From Channallabes apus (Eukaryota > Chordata > Actinopteri > Siluriformes > Clariidae), in NCBI GenBank assembly GCA_030522415.1, contig CM060109.1, positions 6,164,655 through 6,228,654 on the forward strand: DNA of 64,000 bases, written 5' to 3'. Positions 22,796-35,047 of the stretch are shown here, one piece after another. The translations under genes and the position numbers were made by a program. The notes below the pieces were generated by a model. The model was not told the origin of the DNA and did not search any database. It saw nothing but the letters and a program-made list of their open reading frames with translations. Numbering within the stretch: the first letter of the stretch is position 1; the number at the start of each line of letters is the position of its first letter.

Positions 22796-24369
22796 CTTTG
22801 AGTAGAGTTAGAATACATTATTTTAAACCCACCTAAACCAAAGCAAACTTCTTATCAACACACGTTCAATCTGAATAAGCAATTATGGCTTTAAAATGAA
22901 ACAAGCTATTCAGTATTGCATCCCACACCCACCTCCATTTTCTACTTTTCTTTTTTTCTTTATTCTTATTGAAATTACTTACTGCTCAGAACTGCTTCAG
23001 TTTACCACTAATTTTGAAGTCCTAATGAGCCCTAGATTGTGTTCGAGAACTGGAAAACGTGTCCGGCAATTTTCCTTTGTTGTATTTTCAAGGGAGAGTT
23101 AATGCACATGAAAAATAAAAGCCTCTTGCAGTCACTATACAGTAGCAAAAAATTGTGCTTGTCTTATCAGTTCCCATGTTTTTTTTTGAGGAACATGTGC
23201 AATTAGAGACATTGACGATGCAGTTAGTATTCCGCCGGTGGAGGAAGCTTCTCTACGGTCCAGTTATGGTAAAGCTTGATTAATGCCCTTAAGAAAATCC
23301 TAGGATTTTGTGTAGCTCTGGGGAGGAAGTCATCTACTCCTAATTACTGCAAAAAGCTTATTAAGAGCGTGCACTTTTTGAGATGGAAGTTATAAAATGT
23401 GCACTCGCTATGCACTGATAACTGTAAAGGCCAAATCTTACCCTTTATTAGACCCTTTAATAGTAGAAATGGCATCCAAATGAAAGAAGTATGAAGAAGA
23501 TTATCTGGAATTTGACGGCTGGTTAACACAATTTGCCGTGTGTTTACCTACTTTTCTGCTTATGCATTTGTCCAAATCCAAATCTTTCTTTCCTGGAGAG
23601 CATTTTTAAAGGTTAGAGCTAAGTGTAAATTCTGCTGGTATACTGCACTCACTACTTATTAATAAATCATGTGCAGAGAGTGACACAGACCTGTCGTGAC
23701 AGAGTGATTTGGCAGGTATAGGGGAAAAGTTGTCCTTAACTCCCCTGCTCCTTCCTCAGTTTCCTCCTATAGCTGCGGTTAGTGATGAACTCCATCAGCT
23801 GCTGGAGCACAGTGTGGATAATCAATACCCAGCCCAACAACACTATCACCATCCATTTCCTCGCAGCACCACCATCAGCTGAAGACTCTCAAATGACTAG
23901 TTTCTTCTTCCTCTCTTTTCCTTCCTTCGGTTTGGCAGCTTGATGTGTATCTGTAACGAGTCCCATTTTGAAGACAGATTTAGAGTCAGGGTGAGTGCTA
24001 GACCTCTCACCTCGAACAACATGGTAGCAAAATAGACTCCAGATCTACTGAAAGTAAAATCAATGTGATGGTCCTTTAGTTTGGCTTACCCATCTGGCTA
24101 GATACAGAATTTAAATAAAGTTTAAACAATTGGAACCATTTCATCTACACATAGTTTTATAAAAACCTAGTCCCGCACAGAGTATTCAGCACAAGAGTTA
24201 AGCACAATTCCAAACCGCGGAGAGTGAAGCTGATCAGTTAAATGTGAACGGGAACGACTGGACAATGGGTTTTGTGGACATGAAAACTTTCTCATCAGTC
24301 ATGGCGCCTCGCTAGAGCATGAAAAATGTCATCAGGATTTATAATGTTAAAAGGGATTATGATATTTAC
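22796..24369. other. no recognisable gene or repeat
   Basis: AT-rich intergenic sequence. Nothing supported beyond short frames without homology. Confidence 0.5.
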
Positions 24370-24550
24370 TAGGGCTGTCAATATTAGCACATTAACACAT
24401 AATTAATTTGAACACACTACTATTTTTTTTAACGCAAATGACCAAGGTTGACCCTAACGGCCTCAGTGCGGTTACACGGCGCATTAGGTGTGCTGAACCG
24501 AAAGTTTCATGATAAAAAGCTTCTCTATGGAAGCTTGAATAAAACCACAG
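24370..24550. mobile_element. hAT-like terminal relic
   Basis: 'ctagggctgtcaatattagc' followed by 'acattaacacataattaatt' resembles the start of a common fish hAT-derived repeat. The other end was not found. Confidence 0.35.
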
Positions 24551-24599
24551 TTGTGTGATCAAGCTACCTTAAAGAGGAACTATTTTCACAAGAAAATTA

Positions 24600-24682
24600 T
24601 TGGCAACTGGGGCTTGAACACCCAAACTCGCAATCAGCAACCTGGAGTCTTAACTGTTTGAGCCACAACGGTCTCCAAAGGT
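24600..24682 (-). mobile_element. tRNA-like SINE head relic
   Basis: On the - strand, 'gtggctcaaacagttaagac' and box-B-like 'gtgttcaagcccc' form a decayed SINE head. Confidence 0.4.
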
Positions 24683-24689
24683 TATGTCA

Positions 24690-25885
24690 GAAGTGGGATG
24701 AAAGTTTCAACATCAACATAAAATTCCTGTAAAAATCAGAAGAAACAGCAAAACAGGAACAAAGACGGTAACAAGAAGATGCGTCTTTACATTGTTCTCC
24801 TTTTGAATATAGTGGGCTGTGGTGGATGTGCATATGGGTGGCATGGCCCATCACCTAAGATGGCATCTAAATGGAGGGGTGGGGTTAGAGCATGTTAGGG
24901 GTGGGGTGGATGATAACATTTTTATAATCGATTTTCTGTCACTCATTTACACCAATTAAACATGTTGGTGCCCTGATTCTAGTTTGTGGGTGATGCAGAG
25001 TACTGACTGGCAAGGTCTCCTATTCAGAAATGTGAGATCGGGATGGATGTGGGTAAGTGGACATCATCTCCGGTCTCCCCACTGGAAGCCTGACTGCAGG
25101 GGAGGGAGAGAGGAGGAAAACGCACACATCTAACTTTGTACAGCAATACAACTAGTACAATAAATCCCACTACAAAATGCTACTGAATAATCCATAGTTC
25201 ATTCATAACGCTGTGAATATACAGTATATATATATATATACTGTACTGTATACTGTAGTTTCACAAGCATATTTCACTCTTCTGTGTTTTTTTATTTATT
25301 TTTTTATATATAATATGTAACCAGTCTAACCACCGCCAAGGAGTGTATTAATAAGTCTTTAATCTTGACTCTTAATTGAGGTGGATATTCTGTTTCTTGT
25401 CAATTAAAAAAAAAAAAGATTAAATTTTTAAAAAGGTTTCCTTAGAAATAAAAAAAGAGAAAAGAAAAGGGCAAAGATATGCGCCTACAGTATGTCGTCA
25501 TCTTATGAATATAATAGTATGCTTGGAATAAAATGGATTAGTATACTTGATTTTGATTTGAGATTTGATTTGGCATTGTGCTGAAGGGGAGTTTGCCTGG
25601 GGGCACCATAAACACTACATCTGCAGGTGATGGCTTGGGACACTGTATTGTCTGCACATACTGAAGAGATCAGACCTGAAAAATGATGATGGTGGTATTT
25701 GCATCAGCTGAACAATACACACAATAACATACTGTAGTGCCCACTTTTTAAATGGCATTCTAAGTAGCTGCTTGTTTTACCTATAACAATGACAGACGAT
25801 AACAATTTACAGGCAATTTGATCAGAGTAAACCTGTAGTTAACATTTTTGCTTCATAGATTCTCTAATAAATGATGGTGTAAGGG
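24690..25885. other. no recognisable gene
   Basis: Intergenic sequence with a short (TA)n run at about 25225-25240. Nothing else supported. Confidence 0.5.
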
Positions 25886-25889
25886 TGAA

Positions 25890-26100
25890 TGCCTCTCCAC
25901 TGGATGGGATCCTCTCTTCTGAATGGGAAGAATGCTATTATTTGTCACATGCATATAATAATATGGATACAGCCATCTGTAGCTGGGAATCTAGAGAGCA
26001 GATTGGCTATGCTCTCAAAGTTTGGAGGGGTGGCACACCCACACTCTCACACCAATCACAGCGACATTAGCCAATCACTGGGTGTCTTTGAGCTCATGTG
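25890..26100. repeat. interspersed repeat relic
   Basis: The phrase 'cattagccaatcactgggtg' after a (CA)-rich junction recalls a common fish repeat. No frame or terminal structure. Identification is from memory. Confidence 0.35.
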
Positions 26101-26264
26101 AGTTGACATCATGATGGAAAACAATACAACAATACGAAAAAAATACAATAAAGCAAAATTAGTTTCTTTACCTAGCCGAGCTTGTTATGAGACTGGGGTC
26201 AGAACACAGGGTGCGCAATGATATGGCGACCCTAAGCAGACAGGGTAAAGGGCCCAAGAGTGGA

Positions 26265-26345
26265 AAATTAGCCCTACTTGGGCTTGAACCACTAGATGTT
26301 TGATCAGCAACCCAGAGCCCTAACCACTAAGCCATTACTTGTCAC
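26265..26345 (-). mobile_element. tRNA-like SINE head relic
   Basis: The reverse complement reads 'tggcttagtggttagggctc' then 'ggttcaagccc', an A-box/B-box pair of a SINE head. Not a functional tRNA: no complete cloverleaf. Confidence 0.5.
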
Positions 26346-26357
26346 AAAGGTCAAAGC

Positions 26358-26451
26358 CAGGGTTGTTCAAATCCAATTTTCTGTTTGAGCAGAAAAACCA
26401 ACAAACTATACTAGACTACTGGTCCTTCAGCACTGGATTTGAACAGCCCTG
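26358..26451. repeat. 94-bp element with 18-bp inverted ends
   Basis: The left end 'cagggttgttcaaatcca' and the reverse of the right end 'cagggctgttcaaatcca' match at 17 of 18 positions. No target duplication is obvious. It looks like a tiny inverted-repeat element. Confidence 0.5.
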
Positions 26452-26599
26452 ACCGGCATCACCATTCACACTATAAGACAAATCTGTTTCACTACTTCCA
26501 GGCCTGACTCCATGGGTACATTTCAGTAGACATAATATGAGCTGGGTACATTTACAAAGGCAGGCTTGAGGATCTCACTTTACTTTGTTCTTGTCAGAT

Positions 26600-28120
26600 C
26601 TTCTCACTAAAGCTGGCCCTTGGTAGTCCTGAGGGTAAGCAAAGTACGCAAGATGCTTCTTTATGAAATGCTGGAAAGGTTGATTTTTCAAGATGGAAAT
26701 TCATTTTATTGCACATCAAACTTGCCTCCATGTTCACGTTGCAGTTGTTGCAGCACCTCGTTTGTAGTTTCGGACAACTTTCTATATCTTCCTTCTCCCG
26801 CTGTCAAATCCGTATCTACTAAAAACTGTCAAACTTTCTTATTAGAAAGTGGGTCAACCCAGCATGGAGAGCATTTCTCTTTCCAGAAAGTAAAGGATGT
26901 ATTCAGTTTGCAAGTGGAACCGTGGAAGGAAAATGGTGTTAACTTGTGACCCAACCTCCTTCCCTCTCGCATCATGCTGCTCCAAATTGATTTCTCTGCT
27001 GAGAAGAGAGCAGGGTTCATCATTACACCTGGTTTCCCCACACATCCTATAGCCTCTATTACCTTTTTTTTCTTTACGCTTTATCATCTGCCCTCTTTGC
27101 TGGCTTTTATCCTCGCACCTAAAGTTAGATTTCCAGCGTGAAATACTTTTAGAGAAAGAATGCACGCTTAATCTGTTTGGAGATAGCTATGGTGCCTGGG
27201 TGTTTTGTAAGGACATACAGTATGAGTTACTTCTGACAGTGATAAGAAACAGAAACATAACTTGTTCATTTGTTCCAATAGGAAATGTCATGTATTAAAA
27301 ATGAGTGCATTAATATACACCAAAGCTACTAAAATAACCAACACCTTTCTGACCAATCAGGGTCGAGTGGTGTAGTATACAGTAGGATTGAACACCTCCA
27401 GCTGTAGGTCGAGCAGTCAGTTAGCCTTGTAGCCTTGGCGTGGGCTTCCTTAATCTGTCAAGTGAAGCTTAATAAAATGCGTCAGTGGAGAGGAGCGCTG
27501 AAGCTCTGGCCTCTTGTTGATGGCTTTGTGTATCGCTCTAAAGCTACTCAAGCAGAGCTGAAGGTAGGCTCGCTTTCAATATTTATGAAATTGGCTCTGT
27601 ATGAAATTGGTTTTTGCCTAATGCATCCCTGCATGGCTGACCTCCTACAAAAGACACCAGAGTTTCTCAAATGAGGGGAGAAAAGGTATCAGCGATGGTG
27701 GAAGCGAATGAGAAGGATGATGCTGTGGGTTTTTTTTTTTTTTTTGTACAGGAGTTTCTCCGCTAAAGTTAAAATAAAGAGCTAACCACATTACAGAAAA
27801 TGCAGTGCTAGGAAATGAGATTCAGCTATTGTGACTTGGAAACACTTTGTCTTCTTGTACACAGTATATTGAGAATAGAAGGATATTGAAAAGCGCATTA
27901 TCAAAAAGAACGTAGAGATGCCGAACTGAGACTCACGAGAAGCTTCATTAAGTGTGTATTGACTGTTATTAGTACATACAGTATTTTTCTCCAGAAATAC
28001 AATAGCTATAGAAAGAAAAATTTAATCATTTAAGTCTTTGTGGAAATCGTATTGAACATGCATACACTGAGTGTACGGTACCAGATAAACCCGTTCCTGT
28101 TAAACCCCCGACCGCGTTCT

Positions 28121-28124
<4 letters not shown>
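26600..28124. other. intergenic; candidate conserved blocks, no gene
   Basis: 26620-27180 and 27390-27690 are unique-looking, balanced sequence. Short frames (109 and 79 codons) show no recognisable domain and no splice context. A conserved non-coding role is possible but unproven. Confidence 0.3.

Positions 28125-28156
<32 letters not shown>
28125..28156. repeat. (TC)n microsatellite
   Basis: About 16 TC units. Confidence 0.95.
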
Positions 28157-28161
<5 letters not shown>

Positions 28162-28859
28162 TGTGCAATATATCCGCAGTGTACAGTAATACACTTGTTT
28201 AATTTTAAACCAATTTCTTTTCTATTAAACACTGAAGCTTTTATGACTGTAGACGCCAAAATGAAGTTATCTAGGATTTAATCATTTACATAACCTCCTC
28301 TACATTAATCAGCACTCCAAACACACACACACTAACAAACTTAGAAAAAGACATTCTGCAGCAGGAGTCAGGTTCACGGCCCACTTTCCACAGACGTGGT
28401 TTTATTGTCTACGAATCAACCAGCTGTCTAATGAGGGTGACCGTGAGCTCGTATGCTACGCAGGGCTGGAGGCGGCCGCCGGTCAGGATGATGTGCGCTA
28501 GAACGCCGTGCTACATTAAGCAATAATTGGAGGCACCTTGTGATTATGGAGATGTAGAAGAAGTGGTGTCTATACTGTGAGGTGTATCTTGCATATCTTT
28601 ATGGATGAGTGTGAGGATTGTCTAAGGACTTGGAGCGTCATTAACACTGTTACTTATGTTGTAGGAGATGATGCTGATCATCTCTTTTAACAAATATCTC
28701 GACGCTTTGCAAGATTTGAAACAAGCCAATGTTTACAGAAACCTTCAAATTCAGTTTGAGGCTTTGGATTTATGATTTTTCTGACTAGTAGTGTGTCCAC
28801 AGCTGTCCCTTGAGGATCATATCTTCCCATTCTGTCCCCATGCCTGTCCTCCTTAGGGG

Positions 28860-29030
28860 TCGTTGTACCACAGCGGGTTAAGGCTTTGGGTTTTTCAACA
28901 GAAAGTCGGCAGTTTAAGCCTAAACTCCACCAAGACGCCCTGGAGCAAAGACCCTTAACCCTGACTGCTACTGGGACGCTGTATCATGGTTGATCCTGAA
29001 CTTTGACCCCAGCTTCCTGATATACAACAG
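28860..29030 (+). mobile_element. tRNA-derived SINE relic
   Basis: Head 'accacagcgggttaaggctt', then 'cctggagcaaagacccttaa', then 'gctgtatcatggttgatcct' and 'gaccccagcttcctga'. This is the same family as 140-375. Confidence 0.65.
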
Positions 29031-29044
29031 AGGACTAGGACCAC

Positions 29045-29865
29045 ATTAAAATTATTCTGACTTTTTTTTTCCTCCAAATTCTGACTTTAATCTTGGAGTC
29101 CTGACTTTTTCCCCCCTCAGAGTCCTGACTCCCCCCACCCATCTCAGTCCTGACTTTTCCCCCCTCAGAGTCCTGACATTTTTTTTACCCTAAGAGTCCA
29201 GACATTTCCCCCCCTCAGAGTCCTGACTCCCCCCCTCAGTCCTGACTTTTCCCCCCTCAGAGTCCTGACTCCCCCCACCCATCTCAGAGTGCTAACTCCC
29301 CCACCCCCCCCCAGAGTCCTGACTCCCCCCCCCCCCCCCCCAGAGTCCTGACTCCCCCGCCCCAGAGTCCTGACATTTTTCCCCTCAGAGTCCTGACTTT
29401 TTCCCCCCTCAGAGTCCTGACTGCCCCCCTTCAGTCCTGACTTTTCCCCCCTCAGTGTCCTGACTCCCCCCCCCCCCCTCAGTCTTGACATTTCCCCCCC
29501 CTCAGTGTCCTGACTCCCCCCCCCCCTCAGTCCAGACATTTCCCCCCCTCAGAGTCCTGACTCCCTCCCCCCTTAATCCTGACTTTTTCCCCCTCAGAGT
29601 CCTGACTCCCCCCACCCATCTCAGAGTGCTAACTCCCTCCCCCCTGCCAGTCTGACTTTTTCCCCCCAGAGTCCTGACTCCCCCCTCAGTCCTGACTTTT
29701 CCCCCCCTCAGAGTCCTGACTTTTCCCCCCCTCAGAGTCCTGAATTATTTTTACCCTAAGAGTCCAGACATTTCCCCCCCTCAGAGTCCTGACTCCCCGC
29801 CTCAGTCCTGACTTTCCCCCCCTCAGAGTCCTGACTCCACCCCCCAAACCCCCCCCCCCACAAAG
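29045..29865. repeat. C-rich minisatellite
   Basis: Irregular tandem units built on 'agagtcctgact' followed by T-runs and C-runs (4-16 C). About 30 units with two alternating spacer types (T-C and pure C). The - strand carries many runs of six or more G. Open frames here are artefacts of low complexity. Confidence 0.9.
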
Positions 29866-30480
29866 CCTTCTTTTTCATTCGGAGATCTTCGGACAAACAT
29901 GATAGCAGCGCTCACACTCTTGAATTGTTCATCTGCCTTTTTAAAAATGTCCACCATCTTTGCTTGTGACGATGCAAAATCAGTCACTAGTCACCTGGTC
30001 ACATTAAGCACATTGTTTTAAAGTCTGAACCCAGAACCAGAGAGTTGTAGAATGATTTGGCATTTTAGTCTCCAACAGTGAGCAATAAGGTGGAAACCTG
30101 GCTTTAGTCAGCACCTTGATGGACGTGTCTGGTTCTGACATTTGACTCGGTCTGGATAAATGACTTTCCTTTCACCCGACTCTCGACCTGTTCTCTAGGA
30201 GAGAGGCTTTTCAAGGTTTCTTTTTCTCCTCACATTTATTAACTGAGAATGCTGCCAAATATTAGACTCAGTATGTCCCATGATCCCCTTGATATAACTG
30301 AAACATTGAAAAAAAAACTCTCTACAGCTTTGGAAAGATTGAAAAACACACACTTACACACACACACACACACTCACATTCCCCGGCACAAACTGCTGCT
30401 ACAATACAACATGATGAAATATTAAATTCCATCATTTTCTCACTTTCCCAAAGGCCCAGGTCTTTAATAAAGCAGACAAC
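29866..30480. other. no recognisable gene
   Basis: Intergenic. A short (CA)n stretch lies at about 30357-30373. Nothing else. Confidence 0.5.
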
Positions 30481-30684
30481 CCAAATTTCCTGGATTAAAT
30501 TTCTATTTCTGTTTATTAAAGAGCCATTAAATATGTATAAAAGTGGCAGATTTCTATTTATTCATTTTAAAGGGACCAATCAGAGCCGAGCCTTTGCTGC
30601 TTCATTAACTAAGCAGTGTTTATACAGTATGATGTAAGTGCAGACGTGGCTTCATTCATTACCCGCTTGCATGAATGAGAAGTT
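30481..30684. other. candidate conserved non-coding block
   Basis: AT-rich but complex block with TATTAAAGAGCCATTAAATA and ATTCATTTTAAAG motifs, followed by 'cattaactaagcagtg'. No repeat match. Inference only. Confidence 0.22.
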
Positions 30685-30825
30685 GGGAAACACCCTGGAG
30701 TTCATGTGTTCTCCATGTGCTGGTGGGTTTCCTCTGGGTACACCAGTTTCTTCCCACAAAGACGTTCATGTTAGGCTAACTGGTGTTCACAAATTGCTCA
30801 TAGTGCATGAGTAAGTGATGAAGTG
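30685..30825 (+). repeat. tRNA-headed interspersed repeat, partial copy
   Basis: 'catgtgttctccatgtgctg' to 'caaattgctcatagtgcatg' is the middle of the 5937-6237 family, with the head and tail missing. Confidence 0.6.
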
Positions 30826-30989
30826 AGCGTCCGTCCGTCCGTTTGTACGTCCATCCATCCATGGTATGGATGTTTGGTGGTATGGATGTTTGCTGGTATG
30901 GATGTTCGGTGGTATGGATATTTGGAGCACTAAACAGACAGACAGAGGCATTTCCTTACACCTTTGCCATAAACCAATCCGCCAGAACA

Positions 30990-31720
30990 TCCAAACCCCC
31001 TGCGTAATATAGTCCCTGTCCCTCTTGAGTTTCTGAAACAGCTCTGATGCATCAAGGTCTCCACTAGACCTCTGAAGGTGTGTGTGGTGCCTGGCACCAA
31101 GCCGTCAGTAGCAGATCCTTTAAGTCCTGTAGATTGTGAGGTGGTGCCTCCATGGATCAGAGTTGTTTTTCTCAGCATCTCCCACACATGCGTGATTGGA
31201 CTTTGGAGGGAATGTGTAGGTCGATTTAAACCGTTCATGACCACAGTTTGCAGTGAGTTAGCATGCATTAAAGACGCAACTGCCATCAGGCAACGCTGTT
31301 TCCATGAAGGGGTCAGAAACGATGTTTAGGTAGGTGGGACATGTCAAAGTACTGTAACATCCATATAAATGGTTGGACTGAAGTTTTCCCAGAGCATCAC
31401 ACTGCCCCTGCTTGCTCTCCTTCTTCCCATCGTGCATCCTGGTGCCATCTAGTTCTTCAGGTGAGTGATGGACACATGCAGGTGTATCCATCATAGGCCT
31501 TCCTGCATTGTTCCATGGTCCAGTTCTGATGCCAATTTTAGGGGATTTCCGCAGTGGAGGTGAGTCAGCATGAGCACTCTGACTGGTCTGTGTCTGCGAT
31601 GCACTGTGTGTTTATGAAACCTTTCTTTCTGTGGGATCGGACTAGACGGGCTGGCCTTCGCTCCACACTTGCTGGACCATTTGTTTGGTGTAATGAAGAA
31701 GCTGCACCTTGCTTTTTTTT
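30990..31720 (-). pseudogene. Tc1-type transposase relic, reverse strand
   Basis: On the - strand a frame reads H-V-W-E-M-L-R-K near the third catalytic motif and T-F-R-G-L-V-E-T-L close to the C-terminus. The + strand phrases 'cagagcatcacactgcccct' and 'ggtccagttctgatgcc' match a known fish Tc1 family. The N-terminal half has large deletions. No open frame of useful length. Confidence 0.65.
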
Positions 31721-31739
31721 CTTTTCTTTTTTTGTTTAC

Positions 31740-32315
31740 ATTCATGAATAACGGCTGCTTTTCTTAGACAGCCTGATGGAGAGACAGTGCTGCTGCTTTC
31801 TCTTAATTTTAAACACTGAAATATGTGAAATAATATATACTTTTGAAAAGTGTGTGTGCGTGTCCCTCTTTCTCTCTCTTTACATACTGTACATGCCTCA
31901 GTTTTTGCCTCCCTCCTTTTCTCAATTTCTCACTTCTCTCATTTTTTGGTTGTCTTTCCTGTATCTTTTCTGTCTGTTATCCTGTTCTTTCTGCTTTTGT
32001 TTTCCAGATTTCTCTCTTTCACTCTATCAAAAATGAAGGAGAGACGGACGGAAAAGAAGAAATGCATAATTCAACTGAGCTAGTGTAGAGAAGTGAAGTA
32101 GGGAAGAGAGACTAAGGAAGGTATACAATTAGAAAGAGGGGATACGAGACGTTTCTAAGGCTGAGGGACAGAAGAGAGAACACAATGGAATGAGGGGGAG
32201 TGGAAAAGCTGGATGAAAGCAGGCAGAGGGGATGGAGAGGAGGAAAAGCGATGGAGAGTATGTTTAATCTAGGTGGGTAAAGGATGTTTTTTTCTAAACC
32301 TGTTTTTGTTTGTTT

Positions 32316-32357
<42 letters not shown>

Positions 32358-32661
32358 CTCTTCAGCTAAACTTCAGCAGATATTAAGACTCTTTCAATAA
32401 TTGTCTCTAGCCCAAGGACATCCACATTCCCTGACGTATGTTGTCTTATTGTGCTTTATTTTCTTTGTATTCTGTTTTTTATTTTTCTGTCCTCTGAGGT
32501 TCAGGACAAATGGTGAACTCTTTCTCCCCCAGCGTGAATGATAATTAAGATTATTACGAGTAATTCTCAGTAATCATTAGGCAGGATCAGGATTGTTAGC
32601 CTTAATGAGGACATGAGACATGCTCTAGAGATGAGCGCTATGATGTCCCTTTTTCAGAGTG

Positions 32662-32696
<35 letters not shown>

Positions 32697-32880
32697 ACTA
32701 CTGTCCACTTTCACCAAATGTACACAAACACACACACACATACAGTACACAGATAAGAAATAAATGTTATTGATTCAACAAAAATCTTTCAAATCTGAAA
32801 AGAAAAGGTCGGTATAGACTTTTATTTATTCAGCTCATAATTTTTTTTTAATTACTTTTACACTGTGTTCTTCCAGTCTC
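31740..32880. other. low-complexity intergenic with GA and CA microsatellites
   Basis: Pyrimidine-rich 31850-32030 and purine-rich 32030-32260 tracts are followed by (GA)n at 32320-32355 and (CA)n at 32663-32694. No gene. Confidence 0.7.
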
Positions 32881-32894
32881 TCTCTCTCTCTCTT

Positions 32895-33075
32895 TGCATG
32901 CATGTTCTCCTTGTGGTTGTTCAAAGACATGCAGAGTAGGCTAATTGTCTTTCACAAATTTCCCATAGTATGGCCCTGAAATGGCTTGGCACCCTGTGCT
33001 GTCCTGGGTGTACCCTGCCTAGTGCCTAGAGTTCCTTGAGATAGGCCCCAGGCTTCCCGTAGCTCTTCGAAGGAT
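32895..33075 (+). repeat. tRNA-headed interspersed repeat, 3' part
   Basis: 'catgcatgttctccttgtgg' through 'gagataggccccaggcttcc' matches the 5937-6237 family; the head is missing. Confidence 0.6.
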
Positions 33076-33490
33076 AATCCGTCCATTCATTCATCCATCC
33101 ACTCCATCCATCCACTCCATCCATCTACTCCATCCATCCACTCCAATCACTACATCCATCCATCCACTCCAATCACTCCATCCATCCACTCAAATCACTC
33201 CATCCATCCATCCACTCAAATCACTCCATCCATCCATCCACTCCAATCACTCCATCCATCCATCCATCCACTCCAATCACTCCATCCATCCATCCACTCA
33301 AATTACTCCATCCATCCATCCACTCCAATCACTCCAATCACTCCATCCATCCACTCCAATCACTCCATCCATCCATCCACTCAAATCACTCCATCCATCC
33401 ATCCACGCCAATCACTCCATCCATCCATCCATCCACTCCAATCACTACATCCATCCATCCACTCCAATCACTCCAATCAATCAATAAATC
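33076..33490. repeat. ATCC-based minisatellite
   Basis: Blocks of (ATCC)n alternate with 'actccaatcactcc'. A tetranucleotide tail seems to have been absorbed into a compound array of roughly 22-34 bp units. Confidence 0.9.
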
Positions 33491-33509
33491 AATAAATCAC
33501 TGCTAATCT

Positions 33510-33960
33510 GAAGTTGGTTTCCAGCAGAGAACCTGAACATCACTTTCCCCGGCCATCTCAATCATCTCTAACTGGGTTGTCCTGAGGTGTTCGCAGGCCA
33601 GTGTCGAGATATACTAATCTTTCCACCTAGTCCTCGATCTGCTCCATGGCCTTCTCCCAACTGGACGTAGCAAGAACATCTCCCTAGGGAGGCGTCCTGT
33701 TGAGATCCTTACTGTATGCCCAAACCACCTCAACTGACTCCTTTTCACGCAAAGGAGCAGGACTTCTACTGAGCTTCTTATCCTATCTCTAAGGGAAAAA
33801 CCAGCTACCCTCCTGAGAAAACTCATTTTAGTCTTGTCCTATCAGTCATGACCCAATGCTCATGCTCATACAGTAGGTGAGGGTAGGAACTAAGATCCAC
33901 CTGTATATTGAGATCATTGTGATTTGGCTCAACCTTCTTTTTGTCACAACTGGTGCTGTA
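33510..33960 (-). pseudogene. LINE ORF2 C-terminal relic
   Basis: The - strand frame at 33826-33614 reads F-S-L-R-D-R-I-R-S-S, then R-S-Q-L-R-W-F-G-H and G-R-R-P-W-S-R-S-R-T-R-W-K-D. This is the conserved end of a widespread teleost LINE polyprotein, downstream of the reverse transcriptase. Only the C-terminus is present, as expected for one of many truncated copies. Confidence 0.7.
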
Positions 33961-34751
33961 AAGTGAATGTAAAAAACCTCACACTCTAATGTCTCCTCAA
34001 TCAAGACTGGAAGAGAAGAAATAATACTTAGAATTTTTAAATCGTGAATTTTAAAGCCCTTTTATCGTAAAACATCTGCCTTAAAAAAAATCATTAGTTC
34101 ATCTCAAAAATTCAACAGATGGCCGTGGACATTTTTTAAAATCACGCTTGTGAGTGTGGAATTAAAACCTACTTAATAAACGTGATCTCACACCTTTATT
34201 CGGCAAACTTCACAGAAGCACGTAAACATTTTAGTTCATTCTAAAACTTGCTTACGTCCGTGCAGGAGTGAAACACACGGTGGAAAAAGTGTTTCACGTT
34301 ACCTTTAAATGAAATGGCTGAACATTTGAAAATAATAGAGCGTAGATGGCTTTAGAGCTGCGTGCTTACATTGATGGTGAGAGGTGATGGTGTAAGAGGA
34401 TTGCATTCCTGACGATTCAATCGGCCATGAGATATTGCGTACCATATGTTAAAGTCGTTATATACACCTGTATATATTGTACGCTTCGCCTATGCTTAGG
34501 ATGAGAACACAGAACAGGAGCGTACACTGGTGTAACTCATAGCCTGGAGAAGACGTGCTGCAGGTCTCTCGACTCAGCTGGTATCATCGAATTAGATTTC
34601 ATTTCATATCCAGTAATACCGCATGAGTATCTCGTTCACACGAGAGCAGCAAGTTGAGCAGGGCTTTATGGATGCTTCTTTGATGCTCGTTTCTTTAGGA
34701 AGAGAGACCTGTACAGTATGGCGGATCTTTCATACTGTCTTAAGACTAATC
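33961..34751. other. no recognisable gene
   Basis: AT-rich intergenic sequence with no supported feature. Confidence 0.5.
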
Positions 34752-34975
34752 GTCCATCCATCCATTTTTCATAATGCTTATCCTGTGCCTGGATGTTATC
34801 TCAGGGAACTCGGGTTCATCCTAGATGCCAATCAGCTTACAGTACACTTTATGTCTTTGGACTGTGTGAGGAAACTGGAGTACACTGAGGAAACCCACCA
34901 AGCACAGGGAGAACATACAAAACCCCACACACAGACCCAGTGGTGAGATTCAATCCCCCAAACCCTGGGGCTACG
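34752..34975 (-). repeat. tRNA-headed interspersed repeat, degraded copy
   Basis: 'tcatcctagatgccaatc', 'ggaaacccaccaagcacagg' and 'gagaacatac' place it in the 5937-6237 family, reverse orientation. Confidence 0.65.
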
Positions 34976-35047
34976 ATCTGGTAAACTTTTCAGTAAGGAG
35001 TCTCCAGTGTCAGCGCTTTGTAAAACTAATCTTAAGTCTTTAAAAAA

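Noticed and set aside
31776..32088. Hydrophobic 77-86 codon frames
   Set aside because: Pyrimidine-rich low-complexity sequence read in three frames gives Ser/Leu/Phe-rich text; no homology.
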